DNA of 64,000 nucleotides, from the NCBI RefSeq assembly GCF_003060825.1, contig NZ_CP028922.1, positions 978,501 to 1,042,500 on the forward strand. Direction: 5' to 3'. The translations under genes were made by a program, and so were the position numbers. Below, piece by piece: positions 1 through 9,066 of the stretch (its first letter is position 1; each line of letters begins with the position of its first letter). The notes beneath the pieces are model-generated. The model saw nothing but the letters and a program-made list of their open reading frames with translations. It was not told the DNA's origin and searched no databases. This DNA is from Paenibacillus sp. CAA11. Lineage in GTDB: Bacteria > Bacillota > Bacilli > Paenibacillales > Paenibacillaceae.

Positions 1-312
1 CCGGAAGAAGAGATTATTACCCTATATCGGATCCTGCAAGAGCTGTTGAATAATACGTTGAAGCATTCGGGAGCCCATGCTGTGGTGATAGAACTGTTTA
101 CGGAAGGGGAGTTGTTGTGCCTTTGCTATTCTGATGATGGGCAAGGAATGGATTGGGATGAAGTGGAGGCATCCGGGGAGCACATGGGTTTGACAGGAAT
201 CAGGGAGAGGGTAGCTGGGCTTGAGGGTCAGGCTGAAATCTGGTCGCGGCCTGAAGGGGGCTTCTGCTTCAAGATGTCATTTAGGTCCCGCAGAGCTAGA
301 GCTATAAACTGA
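1..312 (+). CDS. Sensor histidine kinase, NarL/ComP-type, C-terminal part (partial)
   Basis: The reading frame is open from the first base, so only the last 103 codons are present. They form the ATP-binding (HATPase_c) domain of a two-component kinase. An N-box (LLNNTLKHS) is followed by the G1 box DDGQGMD and the G2 box GLTGIRERV. The N-box wording is typical of the HisKA_3 class that pairs with NarL/LuxR-type regulators. The response regulator starts 23 bases downstream, so the two form an operon and presumably a phosphorelay. Because the regulator resembles ComA, a ComP-like role is possible, but the sensor half lies outside the window and the signal cannot be inferred. Confidence 0.85.
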   Translation, partial: PEEEIITLYRILQELLNNTLKHSGAHAVVIELFTEGELLCLCYSDDGQGMDWDEVEASGEHMGLTGIRERVAGLEGQAEIWSRPEGGFCFKMSFRSRRARAIN

Positions 313-335
313 TAGAAGAGGAGCAGGCGATAATC

Positions 336-962
336 ATGAATTCTATACTGCTAGTTGATGATCACCCTCTCTTGGGAGCTGGAACGAAACAGTTGATTGA
401 ACAAGAAGCAGACATGAAGGTAAGCTTTGTTCAAACGGCGGCAGAAGCTCTTGATTTACAACAAAAGCAGGAGTTTGATCTCTATCTCTATGATTTGAAT
501 TTACCTGATATGGAGGGCTTGGAGCTGGTACGGCGAACTCAGACTGATGCTCCTATACTGATCTATAGCGGTTTTGACATGGCGCCCCAATTCAACCTGC
601 TGCTGAGAGCTGGTGCGGTTGGGTTCATCAGCAAGGCCTCTTCCCCCTCCCAGTTTATTCGCAGTATCCGGAGTGCGCTGGAAGGTACGGCTACCCTGCC
701 GATTGAACTGCTTCGCGAGCTAAGACGCAGGGAAGAGGGGAGGCCCCTGATGTCGGATACCCCGCAGGAGATTCTGCTTACGGAGAAGGATCGCTGCTTG
801 CTGGTAGGAATTGCTGAAGGGAAAAGCAACAAGGAATTGGCCGAGCAGTTCTATATGAGCCAGCGTACCGTAGAATATCATCTGACAAGCCTGTTCAATA
901 AATTTGAGGTTCATTCGCGCTCCGAGGCAGTGCTTGCAGCGCGGCGCAGGGGACTCATTTAA
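336..962 (+). CDS. NarL/LuxR-family response regulator, ComA-like
   Basis: 208 residues. The N-terminal receiver domain has the acidic pair D8-D9, the phosphoacceptor D53 in the YDLNLPD context and a conserved Lys in FISKA. The C-terminal LuxR/GerE helix-turn-helix reads SQRTVEYHLTSLFNKF. The HTH region and the 'GTK' near the N-terminus match my recollection of Bacillus ComA more closely than a generic NarL protein, so a role in quorum-linked competence or degradative-enzyme control is plausible but inferred. It is encoded directly after the kinase. A Rho-independent terminator follows at once, so this is the last gene of the operon. Confidence 0.85.
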   Translation: MNSILLVDDHPLLGAGTKQLIEQEADMKVSFVQTAAEALDLQQKQEFDLYLYDLNLPDMEGLELVRRTQTDAPILIYSGFDMAPQFNLLLRAGAVGFISKASSPSQFIRSIRSALEGTATLPIELLRELRRREEGRPLMSDTPQEILLTEKDRCLLVGIAEGKSNKELAEQFYMSQRTVEYHLTSLFNKFEVHSRSEAVLAARRRGLI

Positions 963-965
963 TCG

Positions 966-990
966 AATCACTCTATGAGTGATTTTTTTG
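966..990 (+). terminator. Rho-independent terminator of the two-component operon
   Basis: An 8-bp stem AATCACTC/GAGTGATT with a 3-nt loop runs into a stretch of T, immediately after the regulator's stop codon. Confidence 0.85.
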
Positions 991-1084
991 TTTAAACAGG
1001 TTCAACTTATAGTTCCGGAGAAGCTGCGTCAGCAGGGGGATAGCCGCCTTATTTACGGCTTGTTCTAATAGCGCAAAATGGAGA

Positions 1085-1111
1085 TGTCGAAATAAAAATG
1101 ATTTTGTCGAA
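1085..1111 (+). promoter_or_regulatory. Two Spo0A-box-like sites upstream of the M4 protease
   Basis: TGTCGAA occurs at 1085-1091 and again at 1105-1111, in the same orientation and 20 bp (about two helical turns) apart. The second lies in ATTTTGTCGAAAAAA, which is close to the extended Bacillus 0A-box. They sit 17-40 bases upstream of the -35 element of the protease promoter. Control by Spo0A is an inference from the motif. Confidence 0.55.
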
Positions 1112-1127
1112 AAAATGTAAATTTTGG

Positions 1128-1157
1128 TTGACCAGCCAATGATTCTGCCCTTATAAT
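1128..1157 (+). promoter_or_regulatory. SigA-type promoter of the M4 protease
   Basis: TTGACC (1128-1133), an 18-bp spacer and TATAAT (1152-1157). This leaves a leader of about 75 bases before the ATG at 1239. Confidence 0.65.
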
Positions 1158-1238
1158 CCTGATTAACACCAACGATGATGACGATAGATACATACCCATT
1201 ATCGAAAGTGAGTTTGCTATTAGAAGAGGGGTAGAACC

Positions 1239-2798
1239 ATGGGGAAGCAGGCGGTTTCTGTGCTGCTGACCTCTGCAATTCTTCTGTCCACACTGGTTGT
1301 TGGCGGAGGAAGTGTACGGGCGCAGGGAGAAATCTCAGTTATCAGGGATGACTTAGGGGGAATTAACAGCATTAATGGAGATTTGGGCAGGCTAACCGGT
1401 TCGACTCCAGAAGAGAGGGCTATTCAAGGCCTGATCAGTGTGAAGGACAAGCTTGGCATTCAAGATGTGCGAAGCGAATTTAGGTTTGTGAGTTCAGAAG
1501 AAGGAATTGGCGGCCGAACGCATACCCGGCTGGATCGGGTCCTGAATGGCTTGTTAGTGTATGGGCAGCAGGTTATTATCCATGAGAATCAAGGCAGGCT
1601 TGAGGGGATTACCGGAAGCTATACCGCTTTGACGAGTACAGCGACCAAGCCCGTCCTGACTGCTGATGAGGCGATCGATGCTGCGCGAGAGCATACCGGC
1701 TATTACGGAAGCACGAGCAAACCGCCGGAAGCCAAGCTTGTCTATTATCCGCAAGGCGACAAAGCGATCCTGTCCTATCAGACCTCTGTTGTATATTTGG
1801 CAGGGCGTCAGACCGGTGACTGGACCATCTTCGTGGATGCGGTAACCGGGGACATCATCGACGCTTATAACCAGGCTGAAACGCTGGGAGGGCAAGGGAT
1901 TGGCACGGCTGGAGATACCAAGAAGATCAATACGGTGAAGAAAGGGACTTCTTATTTTCTTGAAGACCGGACCAAGCCGATGTATGTCAATGGTTCCACC
2001 ATTCGGACTTTTTCTTATAATAATGGTTCTATTTCTCAGACTCTGCTGACAGACTCTAATAACCTGTGGGATGATGCTTCCCAGCGGACAGCGGTTGATG
2101 CCCACTATTACGCAGGTGCTGTCTATGATTTCTATAAAAAGGTTCTAGGGCGCGATTCCTTCGATAATAAGGGCTCCTCGATCATTTCTGGCGTGCACTA
2201 CTCGACCAATTATAATAATGCTTTCTGGAGCTCTTCCTTGGGCCAGATGGTATACGGCGATGGGGACGGAGCAGAGTTCTCGTCACTTTCCGGTGCGCTG
2301 GATGTGGTTGCCCATGAGCTGACACATGCGGTTACCCAGTATACGTCCGGCCTCCTTTATAAGGATCAGCCGGGTGCACTGAACGAGTCCTGGTCTGACG
2401 CCATGGCGATGGCGGTGGAGAACACAGACTGGATGATTGGCGAGGATGTCTACACCCCGCAAACCCCAGGAGATGCTCTTCGCTATATGGACGACCCTCA
2501 TCGGGGGGGACAGCCGGATAAGATGGCTGAGTATATTGTTACCACTTCAGATAGCGGGGGCGTGCATTATAACTCAGGTATTCCGAACAAAGCGTTCTAT
2601 CTGTTTGCTACAGCAATCGGCTCACGGGTTGATGCGGGCAAAGTATGGTACCAGGCCTCTCTGGCTTATATGGTGCCCGACACCGACTTTGCCGGAGCCC
2701 GGGCGGCTACTCTGTTAGCTTGTCGTGATATTTACGGCGCCAGTTCCACACAGTATGCCGCGCTTGCTGATGCTTGGAGCCAAGTAGGCGTGAACTAA
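1239..2798 (+). CDS. Thermolysin-family (M4) neutral protease, secreted
   Basis: 519 residues, the usual length of an M4 prepro-protease. A signal peptide of about 30 residues ends near VRAQG. It is followed by an FTP/PepSY-type propeptide (about 40-215) and the catalytic domain. The zinc motif HELTH places H359 and H363. The third ligand E383 lies in NESWSD, giving the same H/H/E spacing as thermolysin. The downstream GVHYNSGIPNKAFYL block carries the catalytic His. The enzyme would degrade extracellular protein. The promoter carries two Spo0A-box-like sites, fitting transition-state expression. No terminator is seen before the SLH gene 52 bases downstream, so the two may be co-transcribed. 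Confidence 0.95.
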   Translation: MGKQAVSVLLTSAILLSTLVVGGGSVRAQGEISVIRDDLGGINSINGDLGRLTGSTPEERAIQGLISVKDKLGIQDVRSEFRFVSSEEGIGGRTHTRLDRVLNGLLVYGQQVIIHENQGRLEGITGSYTALTSTATKPVLTADEAIDAAREHTGYYGSTSKPPEAKLVYYPQGDKAILSYQTSVVYLAGRQTGDWTIFVDAVTGDIIDAYNQAETLGGQGIGTAGDTKKINTVKKGTSYFLEDRTKPMYVNGSTIRTFSYNNGSISQTLLTDSNNLWDDASQRTAVDAHYYAGAVYDFYKKVLGRDSFDNKGSSIISGVHYSTNYNNAFWSSSLGQMVYGDGDGAEFSSLSGALDVVAHELTHAVTQYTSGLLYKDQPGALNESWSDAMAMAVENTDWMIGEDVYTPQTPGDALRYMDDPHRGGQPDKMAEYIVTTSDSGGVHYNSGIPNKAFYLFATAIGSRVDAGKVWYQASLAYMVPDTDFAGARAATLLACRDIYGASSTQYAALADAWSQVGVN

Positions 2799-2850
2799 AG
2801 AGAAAATAATCGCTTAACGAGCCAAGGAACGTACAGGGGGAAAACATAAA

Positions 2851-5800
2851 GTGAGACGATGGAATAAATGGATGTCGGCGGCTGCTGCTGCCGTGCTGCT
2901 TAGTGGAGGAGTTCTTCCGCTGCCTGCTGGAAGCTTATTCGGCGGGGCGGCTCCAGTTCATGCTGCGGGCGAAGAAGGCTTATTGCTGAAGGATTCTGCC
3001 TCATGGGCGGCTGAAGCGATTCAGAATGTGAATCGGCTGGGCATTATGACAGGAGATGCACAGGGCAATTTTAGAGCACAAGGGAACTTGACCAGACAAG
3101 AGTTCGCAGTGATCTTAACCCGGGTGCTGAAGCTCTCGGCAGCTCCTGTGACCAAAGTATCATATAAAGATGTTAAATCCGGGAGCTGGGCTGCTCCTGC
3201 GATTGAAGCTATGAAACAGCAGGGGGTTATGCTGGGCGGCGGAGACGGTCTATTCCGTCCAACAGCGCCTTTAACCCGACAAGAAATGGCGGTTACGTTG
3301 GTTCGTGCGCTTAAGGCCGATGCCTCTGGGCTCGGAGCTCAGCTCAGCGTCAAGGACAAAGCCCAAATTAGCTTATGGGCAAAGGATGCTGTGCAGTATC
3401 TTTTGCAAAGCGGGATTATGAAGGGGGACGGCACTAATTTTGCGCCGTCAAGATTTGTGCAGCGGCAGGAAATGGCTGTCGTGATCAACCAGTCCCTAGA
3501 TTCGTTCAATCTTACAGCATCCCAAACTATCGACCGTGTTGAAGATGGCATGGTTGTGGTAGACGGTGAAGCCTACCGGGTAGCTGATTCCCTGAAGGGG
3601 TTGTTCTCTTCGGAGAATGCCGCAGCGCTGAAAAATGCAGCCGTACGCATTGAGATGAAGGAGGGTATCGTTGCGAAAGTGACTTACCTGGAGCTGCGCA
3701 GTGCTGGCAAGCTTCCGGCAGCCGGGCAGGAGGAGTTCTCCGGCAACCTCGTTCTGGATGCCCATGGGGCGAAGATTGAGGGGGATGCGGCGGTAACAGC
3801 CGACTTTGTAACGCTAAGAAATATGGAGATCAGCGGCAATCTTCGGATTGACTCAAAGATGGAGCATGACTTCTATGCGGACCATGTTAGCGTACAGGGA
3901 CAGACCGTTGTCGATGGTGGCGATAGCAATACCGTTGTCTTCGATCATGCCCGGCTTGCTGGAGTAGATATTACGAAGACAGAGGTGCATGTACGCTTCA
4001 TAAGCGATTCTGTTGTAGGTCATATTGCCCTTCATACCTCTGCCCAAGTGGAGGCAGGCGAGGGGGTTACGATTCCGCTTCTACAGCTTCTCAGCGGATC
4101 AGCAGAAGTGAAGCTCAGCGGAAATATAAAGTCAGTGGAGATGCCGGTATCCGGCAATCAGACGATCAGTGGTTCCGCGGCAATCGGAGAGCTTAAGGTA
4201 TCTGGTTCGGGCACAGCGCGTGTTAATATCTCCGGCAGCGTAGGTGTACTGTCAGCCGGAGGCTCGGCAGTGAAAATTGTCCTCGGCTCCTCGGCATCAG
4301 TACATGATTTATGGCTGCCGGCTGGCTCGGCGCCCGCAGATATCGTGAGCGGTTATGACCAGGTGAAAGCCCAGATTGGAGCCGTTAACGGCGTATCTAA
4401 TGGACCGGCAGCCAGTGGAGGAGTCTCAGCTCCTGCGACTTCTTCAGGCGCGGGCGGAGGGGGCGGATCAGCTGGATCGGGATCGGAAGGCGGCTCATTT
4501 CCTTCTCAGCCGGCTCCTCCTGCCTCTACACAGAATGGAGAGCTGAAGGCAGATGTCGTCTCGGGTAGAGCGTTCTATACCCAGTATGCCAAAGACGATG
4601 CTGTAATCCGGCTGATTCGTAAGGACAGCGCAGGAACGGAGATTCCGGCTGGCAGCCTCTCTGACCTGTCCGTGAAGCTGGATGGACAGACCTTGAGTCC
4701 GGCGGATTACACCGTGAATGAGGCAGTTGCCGAGGTGACCTTGTCCAAGCAGCTGCTGAACACGCTTCAGGCCGGAGATCATGCAGGGCAGCTTACCTTA
4801 GGCGCGCTGAGCGCTTCCTTCACACTGGAAGCCCGAATTCCGCATGCGCCTGTCATGCAGAACTTGGGGGCCAAGTCACTGCGTCTGGATTCCGCTCCAC
4901 TTATCTTTACGGCGTCTAACTTGGCCACCGACCCGGATGGGGATGACTTAAGCATAGATCCAGCTTCGGTCTCTGTGCCGACTCCGGATATTGTTAGCGC
5001 AACGGTAGAGGAAGGCCAGCTGAAGATTGAACCTTTAGCCCTGGGACAGACGTCGGTTTCAGTGACTATCGTGGATAATTCCGCCGTTTTGGGACAAGAC
5101 CGGGTTGAAGTAACTATCCCTGTATCGGTAGCGGGCGATATGCTTGATGCAGAGCTGCTCTACACGGATCAAATTCGGCAGAACGATGCGGGTACGGACC
5201 TGCCGATCGGTATTAAGCTCTATGATTCTCTCGGGAACTTAGTGGAACATCCTCAGCTTGCTGAGCTGAAAGTGGCGAATGGAACAGAACTGATCGCAGG
5301 CCAAGACTATATTGTGGATGATACAGAAGGAAATGTGTATCTCACTTTGTCCTATCTAAACAGCCTGTCCAGCGGAACGCACACCATTCAGCTGAGCTAT
5401 GCAGGATTAACGGCGGAAGTGGCATTAACCGTACTCTCTCCTGATCCTATCATAGTAACCTCGGTTCGAAATGTTAATGAGGCGACAGATATCGCATCCA
5501 TGAGAAATGCGCTCGAAGCTGCCGGGCTCAAGCTGGAACTGGCCCTATATCAATCGTTGAGTGAAACGCAGAAGAATCAGATTGCAGGCTCTGTGCTCCT
5601 TGGAGCAGGCACTTACAGCAATCGTGCCGATATTCAGGATGCCTTGGATCTGGCGCTCAATGATTTGCTGAATGGCGGCGACGAATCTACCGCTATTGCA
5701 GCGGTCAATCAAGCGGCCACCGTGGAAGAGATGCTGAGTGCGCTGCGCTCTCCGCAGCTTCACCTGGACAACGAAGACTATAGCTCGCTGGAACCGCGTG

Positions 5801-6678
5801 AAGTAGCGACACTGGCACAGTATTTCCTGGATCAGATTGCAAGTAATCATAAGGTTTATACATCACGTGATGATATTCAAAATGACTTTGACAGCATTAT
5901 TTCCATGATCTACGAGGATTGGTATAAGATCGTAGATGATGTAAACGCACTGAAAATTGGATATGTTAGCGGAGATTCCCGCTCCGGCGTAACCAGGGAT
6001 GTTACTCTGCCTACAGCAGGTACTGTACACGGATCTCAGATTACCTGGACCTCGAGCAATCCTACCGTAATCTCTGCTACAGGGAAGGTCACGCAGCCGA
6101 TAGGCGCAAGTGTTAAGGTCACCTTGAGCGCCTTGTTTAAGAACCGGTATGAAGAATATACCGCTGTGATTACACTGACCGTTCTGCCTGCCAGCGCACC
6201 GCCGCTGAGTGCAGGTACCTCTGCGGGCTTCACCCTATCTGACCAGGCAGCAGCAAGCCTCGCAGACGGCACGAATTCACTGCAGGTTACACGAGATCTC
6301 ACCGTTGCGGAGCTTATCGGGATGCTGCGATATAACGAAGGGCAAGGTACGGTGAAGATTTATACCGACAGCTCCCTTCAGACTGAAGCGGACCCGAATA
6401 TGCCTGTCACCAGCGGCATGACCGTAGTAGGCGAGGCTCCACTGGCAAACGGGCAGGAGCGTAAAATGCTTCAGGTCGAGCTGGGAACGGGCGGTTCATC
6501 CGCATCTCCGCAGACCTCCGAAGCAGCCCAATCTGCTCAGGAATCTTCTCCGGAGGGGCAGCCGGAAGGCGCAGCTTCAGAAGCAGCATCAACGGATGAA
6601 GAGGGCACCGCGCAACCGGATGCTGCTCCAAGCCCTGAGCAAGCTCCTAAAGCTCCGCAGCAGCTCTATCCCCAGTAA
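2851..6678 (+). CDS. Giant S-layer-homology surface protein with beta-helix-like and Ig/X2-like domains
   Basis: GTG start, 1275 residues; AGGGGG lies about 10 bases upstream. A signal peptide is cleaved near VHAAG. Three SLH repeats (about 45-225), each with the TRQE or QRQE motif, would bind the secondary cell-wall polymer. Residues about 230-520 are rich in short G/V/S/I repeats and suggest a beta-helix. A Gly/Ser linker follows (about 530-555). Two modules ending in 'DYTV..' and 'DYIV..' resemble X2-type domains (about 560-660 and 770-870), with a cadherin-like stretch between them (DPDGDDL). A helical region and an Ig-like module (TWTSSNPTVISATGKV) come next. The tail, rich in Ser, Ala, Glu and Pro, ends in LYPQ. 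No catalytic domain is visible, so an adhesive or structural role is most likely. Confidence 0.85.
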   Translation: MRRWNKWMSAAAAAVLLSGGVLPLPAGSLFGGAAPVHAAGEEGLLLKDSASWAAEAIQNVNRLGIMTGDAQGNFRAQGNLTRQEFAVILTRVLKLSAAPVTKVSYKDVKSGSWAAPAIEAMKQQGVMLGGGDGLFRPTAPLTRQEMAVTLVRALKADASGLGAQLSVKDKAQISLWAKDAVQYLLQSGIMKGDGTNFAPSRFVQRQEMAVVINQSLDSFNLTASQTIDRVEDGMVVVDGEAYRVADSLKGLFSSENAAALKNAAVRIEMKEGIVAKVTYLELRSAGKLPAAGQEEFSGNLVLDAHGAKIEGDAAVTADFVTLRNMEISGNLRIDSKMEHDFYADHVSVQGQTVVDGGDSNTVVFDHARLAGVDITKTEVHVRFISDSVVGHIALHTSAQVEAGEGVTIPLLQLLSGSAEVKLSGNIKSVEMPVSGNQTISGSAAIGELKVSGSGTARVNISGSVGVLSAGGSAVKIVLGSSASVHDLWLPAGSAPADIVSGYDQVKAQIGAVNGVSNGPAASGGVSAPATSSGAGGGGGSAGSGSEGGSFPSQPAPPASTQNGELKADVVSGRAFYTQYAKDDAVIRLIRKDSAGTEIPAGSLSDLSVKLDGQTLSPADYTVNEAVAEVTLSKQLLNTLQAGDHAGQLTLGALSASFTLEARIPHAPVMQNLGAKSLRLDSAPLIFTASNLATDPDGDDLSIDPASVSVPTPDIVSATVEEGQLKIEPLALGQTSVSVTIVDNSAVLGQDRVEVTIPVSVAGDMLDAELLYTDQIRQNDAGTDLPIGIKLYDSLGNLVEHPQLAELKVANGTELIAGQDYIVDDTEGNVYLTLSYLNSLSSGTHTIQLSYAGLTAEVALTVLSPDPIIVTSVRNVNEATDIASMRNALEAAGLKLELALYQSLSETQKNQIAGSVLLGAGTYSNRADIQDALDLALNDLLNGGDESTAIAAVNQAATVEEMLSALRSPQLHLDNEDYSSLEPREVATLAQYFLDQIASNHKVYTSRDDIQNDFDSIISMIYEDWYKIVDDVNALKIGYVSGDSRSGVTRDVTLPTAGTVHGSQITWTSSNPTVISATGKVTQPIGASVKVTLSALFKNRYEEYTAVITLTVLPASAPPLSAGTSAGFTLSDQAAASLADGTNSLQVTRDLTVAELIGMLRYNEGQGTVKIYTDSSLQTEADPNMPVTSGMTVVGEAPLANGQERKMLQVELGTGGSSASPQTSEAAQSAQESSPEGQPEGAASEAASTDEEGTAQPDAAPSPEQAPKAPQQLYPQ

Positions 6679-6690
6679 TTAAGTACAATC

Positions 6691-6736
6691 AAGCGGCAGT
6701 TTCTCCATCAGATTCACGGAGGACTGCCGCTTTTTC
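6691..6736 (+). terminator. Terminator after the SLH protein
   Basis: AAGCGGCAGT pairs with ACTGCCGCTT, with additional TCTCC/GGAG pairing inside, followed by TTTTT. Confidence 0.85.
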
Positions 6737-6750
6737 TATGCCCTTCCTCC

Positions 6751-6781
6751 TTGACAAGGCGAGCTTAAACTGGACTATATA
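6751..6781 (+). promoter_or_regulatory. Probable promoter of the glycosyltransferase gene
   Basis: A perfect -35 TTGACA at 6751 is followed by the AT-rich ACTATATA (6774-6781). The spacer is 17-19 bp depending on the -10 hexamer chosen. Confidence 0.5.
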
Positions 6782-6842
6782 GGGGGAATGGACTATTCTT
6801 TCAGTTGGATCATGTTCATTCATGAAGGGAGGGTCATTACCG

Positions 6843-8057
6843 ATGTCCAAATTATTCTTTTTAGGCCTGCCCGCCCACGGGCATATCAATCCCACCTTAG
6901 GGTTGGTTCGTGAGCTGACCGAGCTGGGGGAACAGGTCATCTATTACTCCTTCGATGCCTTCCGGAGCGGCATCGAAGCAGCGGGCGCCGAGTTCCGCCG
7001 ATATCCGCTGAACCCTGCGAATTTTGATGCCAATCAGATTACCCAAGATTTCGCTATATTATATAGAACATTAATAGAGGCAGCCTCGAAGCTTCTTCCC
7101 GGTCTGCTGGAGGAGATCCAGCGGGAGAAGCCGGATTATATCATTCACGACTCCCTTGCTGTCTATGGCAAATATGCGGGGCTGCTCAGTGGAATTCCCT
7201 GTGTGAATTCTGTGACTACCTTGGCCTTTCCAGACCGCTTTTATCTTCTTCCGCCCAATATTCTATGGTCTTCTATCAAACTGGCTTTGTTTCATCCTCG
7301 CAACGCTTATTTGGGTTACAGCAGGCATCGTAAGCTGATTCGTGAGATGGGGATTACCAAAGCAAACATGCTTGATGCCTTTATGAATAAGGAGGAGCTG
7401 AATATTGTCTACACCTCGGATGAATTGCAGCCCAATCGCCGGTTTTTCGGCCAGGAGTTTCTCTTTGTCGGGCCTTCGATCTCCGGGAGAACAGCTAGTG
7501 AGCTTGATATCAAGCTGAAGGAGCTGTTAGAGATGGAGCGGCCTCTGATCTATATTTCCTTGGGGACGATCAATAATCACGATTTCAGCTTCTACCATGC
7601 CTGCCTTGAAGCGTTCGCAGATCCGAATTTCTCTGTCTTGATGTCGGTCGGCAGCGCCGTGGATATTTCCGGACTGGAGGTGCCGGAGCATGTTGTGATC
7701 CGCCGCAGCCTCCCGCAACTGGAGATTCTGAAGAGAGCTGACCTGTTTATCACTCATGGAGGAATGAACAGCGTGCATGAAGGCCTTTGGTTCGGGGTTC
7801 CGCTGATCCTGATTCCGCAGCAGGAGGAACAGCGGGCGGTGGCTTTGCGGGTTCAGAAGCTTGGAGCCGGGATGGTGCTAAAGAGGAAAGGCGCGGGTGA
7901 CATTACACAGGCTGTGCACAAAGTGCTGACCCATCCGGCTTATCGCCTGAGGAGTAGGCAGCTGGGAGACGGCCTGAAGGAAGCCGGTGGCGCACCAAGG
8001 GCTGCGAGTCAAATCAAGGCATATATGATGAACCGGTGCGTGGAGGAACGGGTGTAA
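6843..8057 (+). CDS. UDP-glycosyltransferase, macrolide-glycosyltransferase (YjiC-like) family
   Basis: 404 residues from the ATG at 6843. GAAGGGAGGG lies 9 bases upstream of it; the in-frame ATG at 6822 overlaps that ribosome binding site and is less likely. GT-B fold: the N-terminal acceptor half opens with FLGLPAHGHINP, and the C-terminal nucleotide-sugar half carries the family signature THGGMNSVHEGLWFGVPL (about 308-325). Related enzymes transfer glucose from UDP-glucose to hydroxyl groups of macrolides, flavonoids or lipids, often for detoxification. The acceptor cannot be told from sequence. It stands alone, ahead of the PadR pair. Confidence 0.88.
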   Translation: MSKLFFLGLPAHGHINPTLGLVRELTELGEQVIYYSFDAFRSGIEAAGAEFRRYPLNPANFDANQITQDFAILYRTLIEAASKLLPGLLEEIQREKPDYIIHDSLAVYGKYAGLLSGIPCVNSVTTLAFPDRFYLLPPNILWSSIKLALFHPRNAYLGYSRHRKLIREMGITKANMLDAFMNKEELNIVYTSDELQPNRRFFGQEFLFVGPSISGRTASELDIKLKELLEMERPLIYISLGTINNHDFSFYHACLEAFADPNFSVLMSVGSAVDISGLEVPEHVVIRRSLPQLEILKRADLFITHGGMNSVHEGLWFGVPLILIPQQEEQRAVALRVQKLGAGMVLKRKGAGDITQAVHKVLTHPAYRLRSRQLGDGLKEAGGAPRAASQIKAYMMNRCVEERV

Positions 8058-8079
8058 TTGATGACCACCCTATCATAAC

Positions 8080-8136
8080 TTGCCAACTATATCACATCGT
8101 GATATATTATAAACAAATATATCGCGACGCGATATA
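8080..8136 (+). promoter_or_regulatory. PadR promoter with two phased palindromic operators
   Basis: The promoter is TTGCCA (8080-8085), a 17-bp spacer and TATATT (8103-8108). Two perfect dyads overlap it. One is 8088-8106 (TATATCAC, 3 nt, GTGATATA), spanning the spacer and the -10. The other is 8118-8136 (TATATCGCG, 1 nt, CGCGATATA), just past the expected start site. Their centres are 30 bp apart, about three helical turns. This is what autorepression by the PadR protein encoded directly downstream would look like. Confidence 0.75.
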
Positions 8137-8160
8137 GTACATAAGGAGAGAGGGACCCTT

Positions 8161-8478
8161 GTGGAGAAGAAGAGAACCAAGCAAGCTTATTTACCCATGA
8201 CGGAAACCATGTTCTATATCCTGCTTTCTTTAACGGAGCAGAAGCATGGATACGGAATCATGCAGCATGTAGAGGAATTGACCTCAGGGAGAATTAAGCT
8301 TGGGGCAGGTACGACATACAGCAGCCTGTCCAAGCTGGAGAAGGATGATCTGATCCATGCAGCAGGAGAGCAGGACCGCCGCAAATTATATGTCATTACG
8401 GACCATGGGCGGGAGCTGCTTCATCTTGAGCTGGACCGGCTTCGGGAGCTCGTTCACAATGGGTGCAAGTTATTATAG
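8161..8478 (+). CDS. PadR-family transcriptional repressor
   Basis: 105 residues from a GTG start, preceded by AAGGAGAGAGGG. Winged-helix PadR domain: MFYILLSLTEQKHGYGIMQHVE, then the recognition region LGAGTTYSSLSKLEKDDLI and the wing DRRKLYVITDHGRELL. It lacks the long C-terminal dimerisation helices of subfamily 1, so it is a short (subfamily 2-like) PadR. The DUF2812 gene starts 11 bases after its stop codon. PadR/DUF2812 pairs are common in Firmicutes, and this repressor presumably controls its own operon through the two upstream dyads. The inducing ligand is unknown. Confidence 0.9.
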   Translation: MEKKRTKQAYLPMTETMFYILLSLTEQKHGYGIMQHVEELTSGRIKLGAGTTYSSLSKLEKDDLIHAAGEQDRRKLYVITDHGRELLHLELDRLRELVHNGCKLL

Positions 8479-8489
8479 GGAGAGAACGT

Positions 8490-9002
8490 ATGAAGCGAAT
8501 ACCATTCACGAAATTAACCGGCAAGGAGTACGATGCCTGGCTTGAGAATTATGCAAAGCAGGGCTGGCATTTGGAGAAGATTAACGGGCTGGGCCTGTTG
8601 CACCATTTCCGTGAGGGAGAGCCGTCCAAGGTGCGCTATTTCTCAGACTACCAAGGGAAGAAACCGAAGGATTATGAGCAAATTTTTGCAGACAGCGGCT
8701 GGGAGTTGGTGTCCTCCGATCAGGAAGGATTCTATTTATGGCGGATAAATTATGATCATCGGGAACGGCCCGAGGTGTTCACTGACAGGCAGTCTCTGCT
8801 GGGCCATTATCGAAAGATCATTACCCTGCAGCTGGTGATCCTACTTCTAGGTACCGTTGGGGCTGTGTTCTTCGGGCCGGAAAATCCTATTCTATTCTAC
8901 GTATATAAAATTGCAATGTCTGCGATGGCGGTATTGATTGGACTTAGCTGTATTAAGGACTGTATTAACTATATCCGCATTCGTATGGAGGCTGCCTCCT
9001 AA
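8490..9002 (+). CDS. DUF2812-domain membrane protein
   Basis: 170 residues from the ATG at 8490, with AGGGAGAG 6 bases upstream. The N-terminal half carries the DUF2812 pattern (YDAWLENYAKQGWHLEKING ... FYLWRINY). The C-terminal half has two hydrophobic segments (about 110-130 and 138-158) that would span the membrane. It is translated from the PadR operon. The biochemical function of the family is not established. A terminator follows the gene. Confidence 0.85.
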   Translation: MKRIPFTKLTGKEYDAWLENYAKQGWHLEKINGLGLLHHFREGEPSKVRYFSDYQGKKPKDYEQIFADSGWELVSSDQEGFYLWRINYDHRERPEVFTDRQSLLGHYRKIITLQLVILLLGTVGAVFFGPENPILFYVYKIAMSAMAVLIGLSCIKDCINYIRIRMEAAS

Positions 9003-9007
9003 AGCAG

Positions 9008-9052
9008 AAAACGCGCAAAGGGACTTATGAGAGAGTCCTTTTGCGCGTTTGT
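9008..9052 (+). terminator. Terminator of the PadR-DUF2812 operon
   Basis: AAACGCGCAAAGGGACT pairs with AGTCCTTTTGCGCGTTT around an 8-9 nt loop. The symmetric A and T flanks could also stop transcription of the convergent dehydrogenase gene. Confidence 0.85.
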
Positions 9053-9066
9053 TATTAAAGGGGGGA

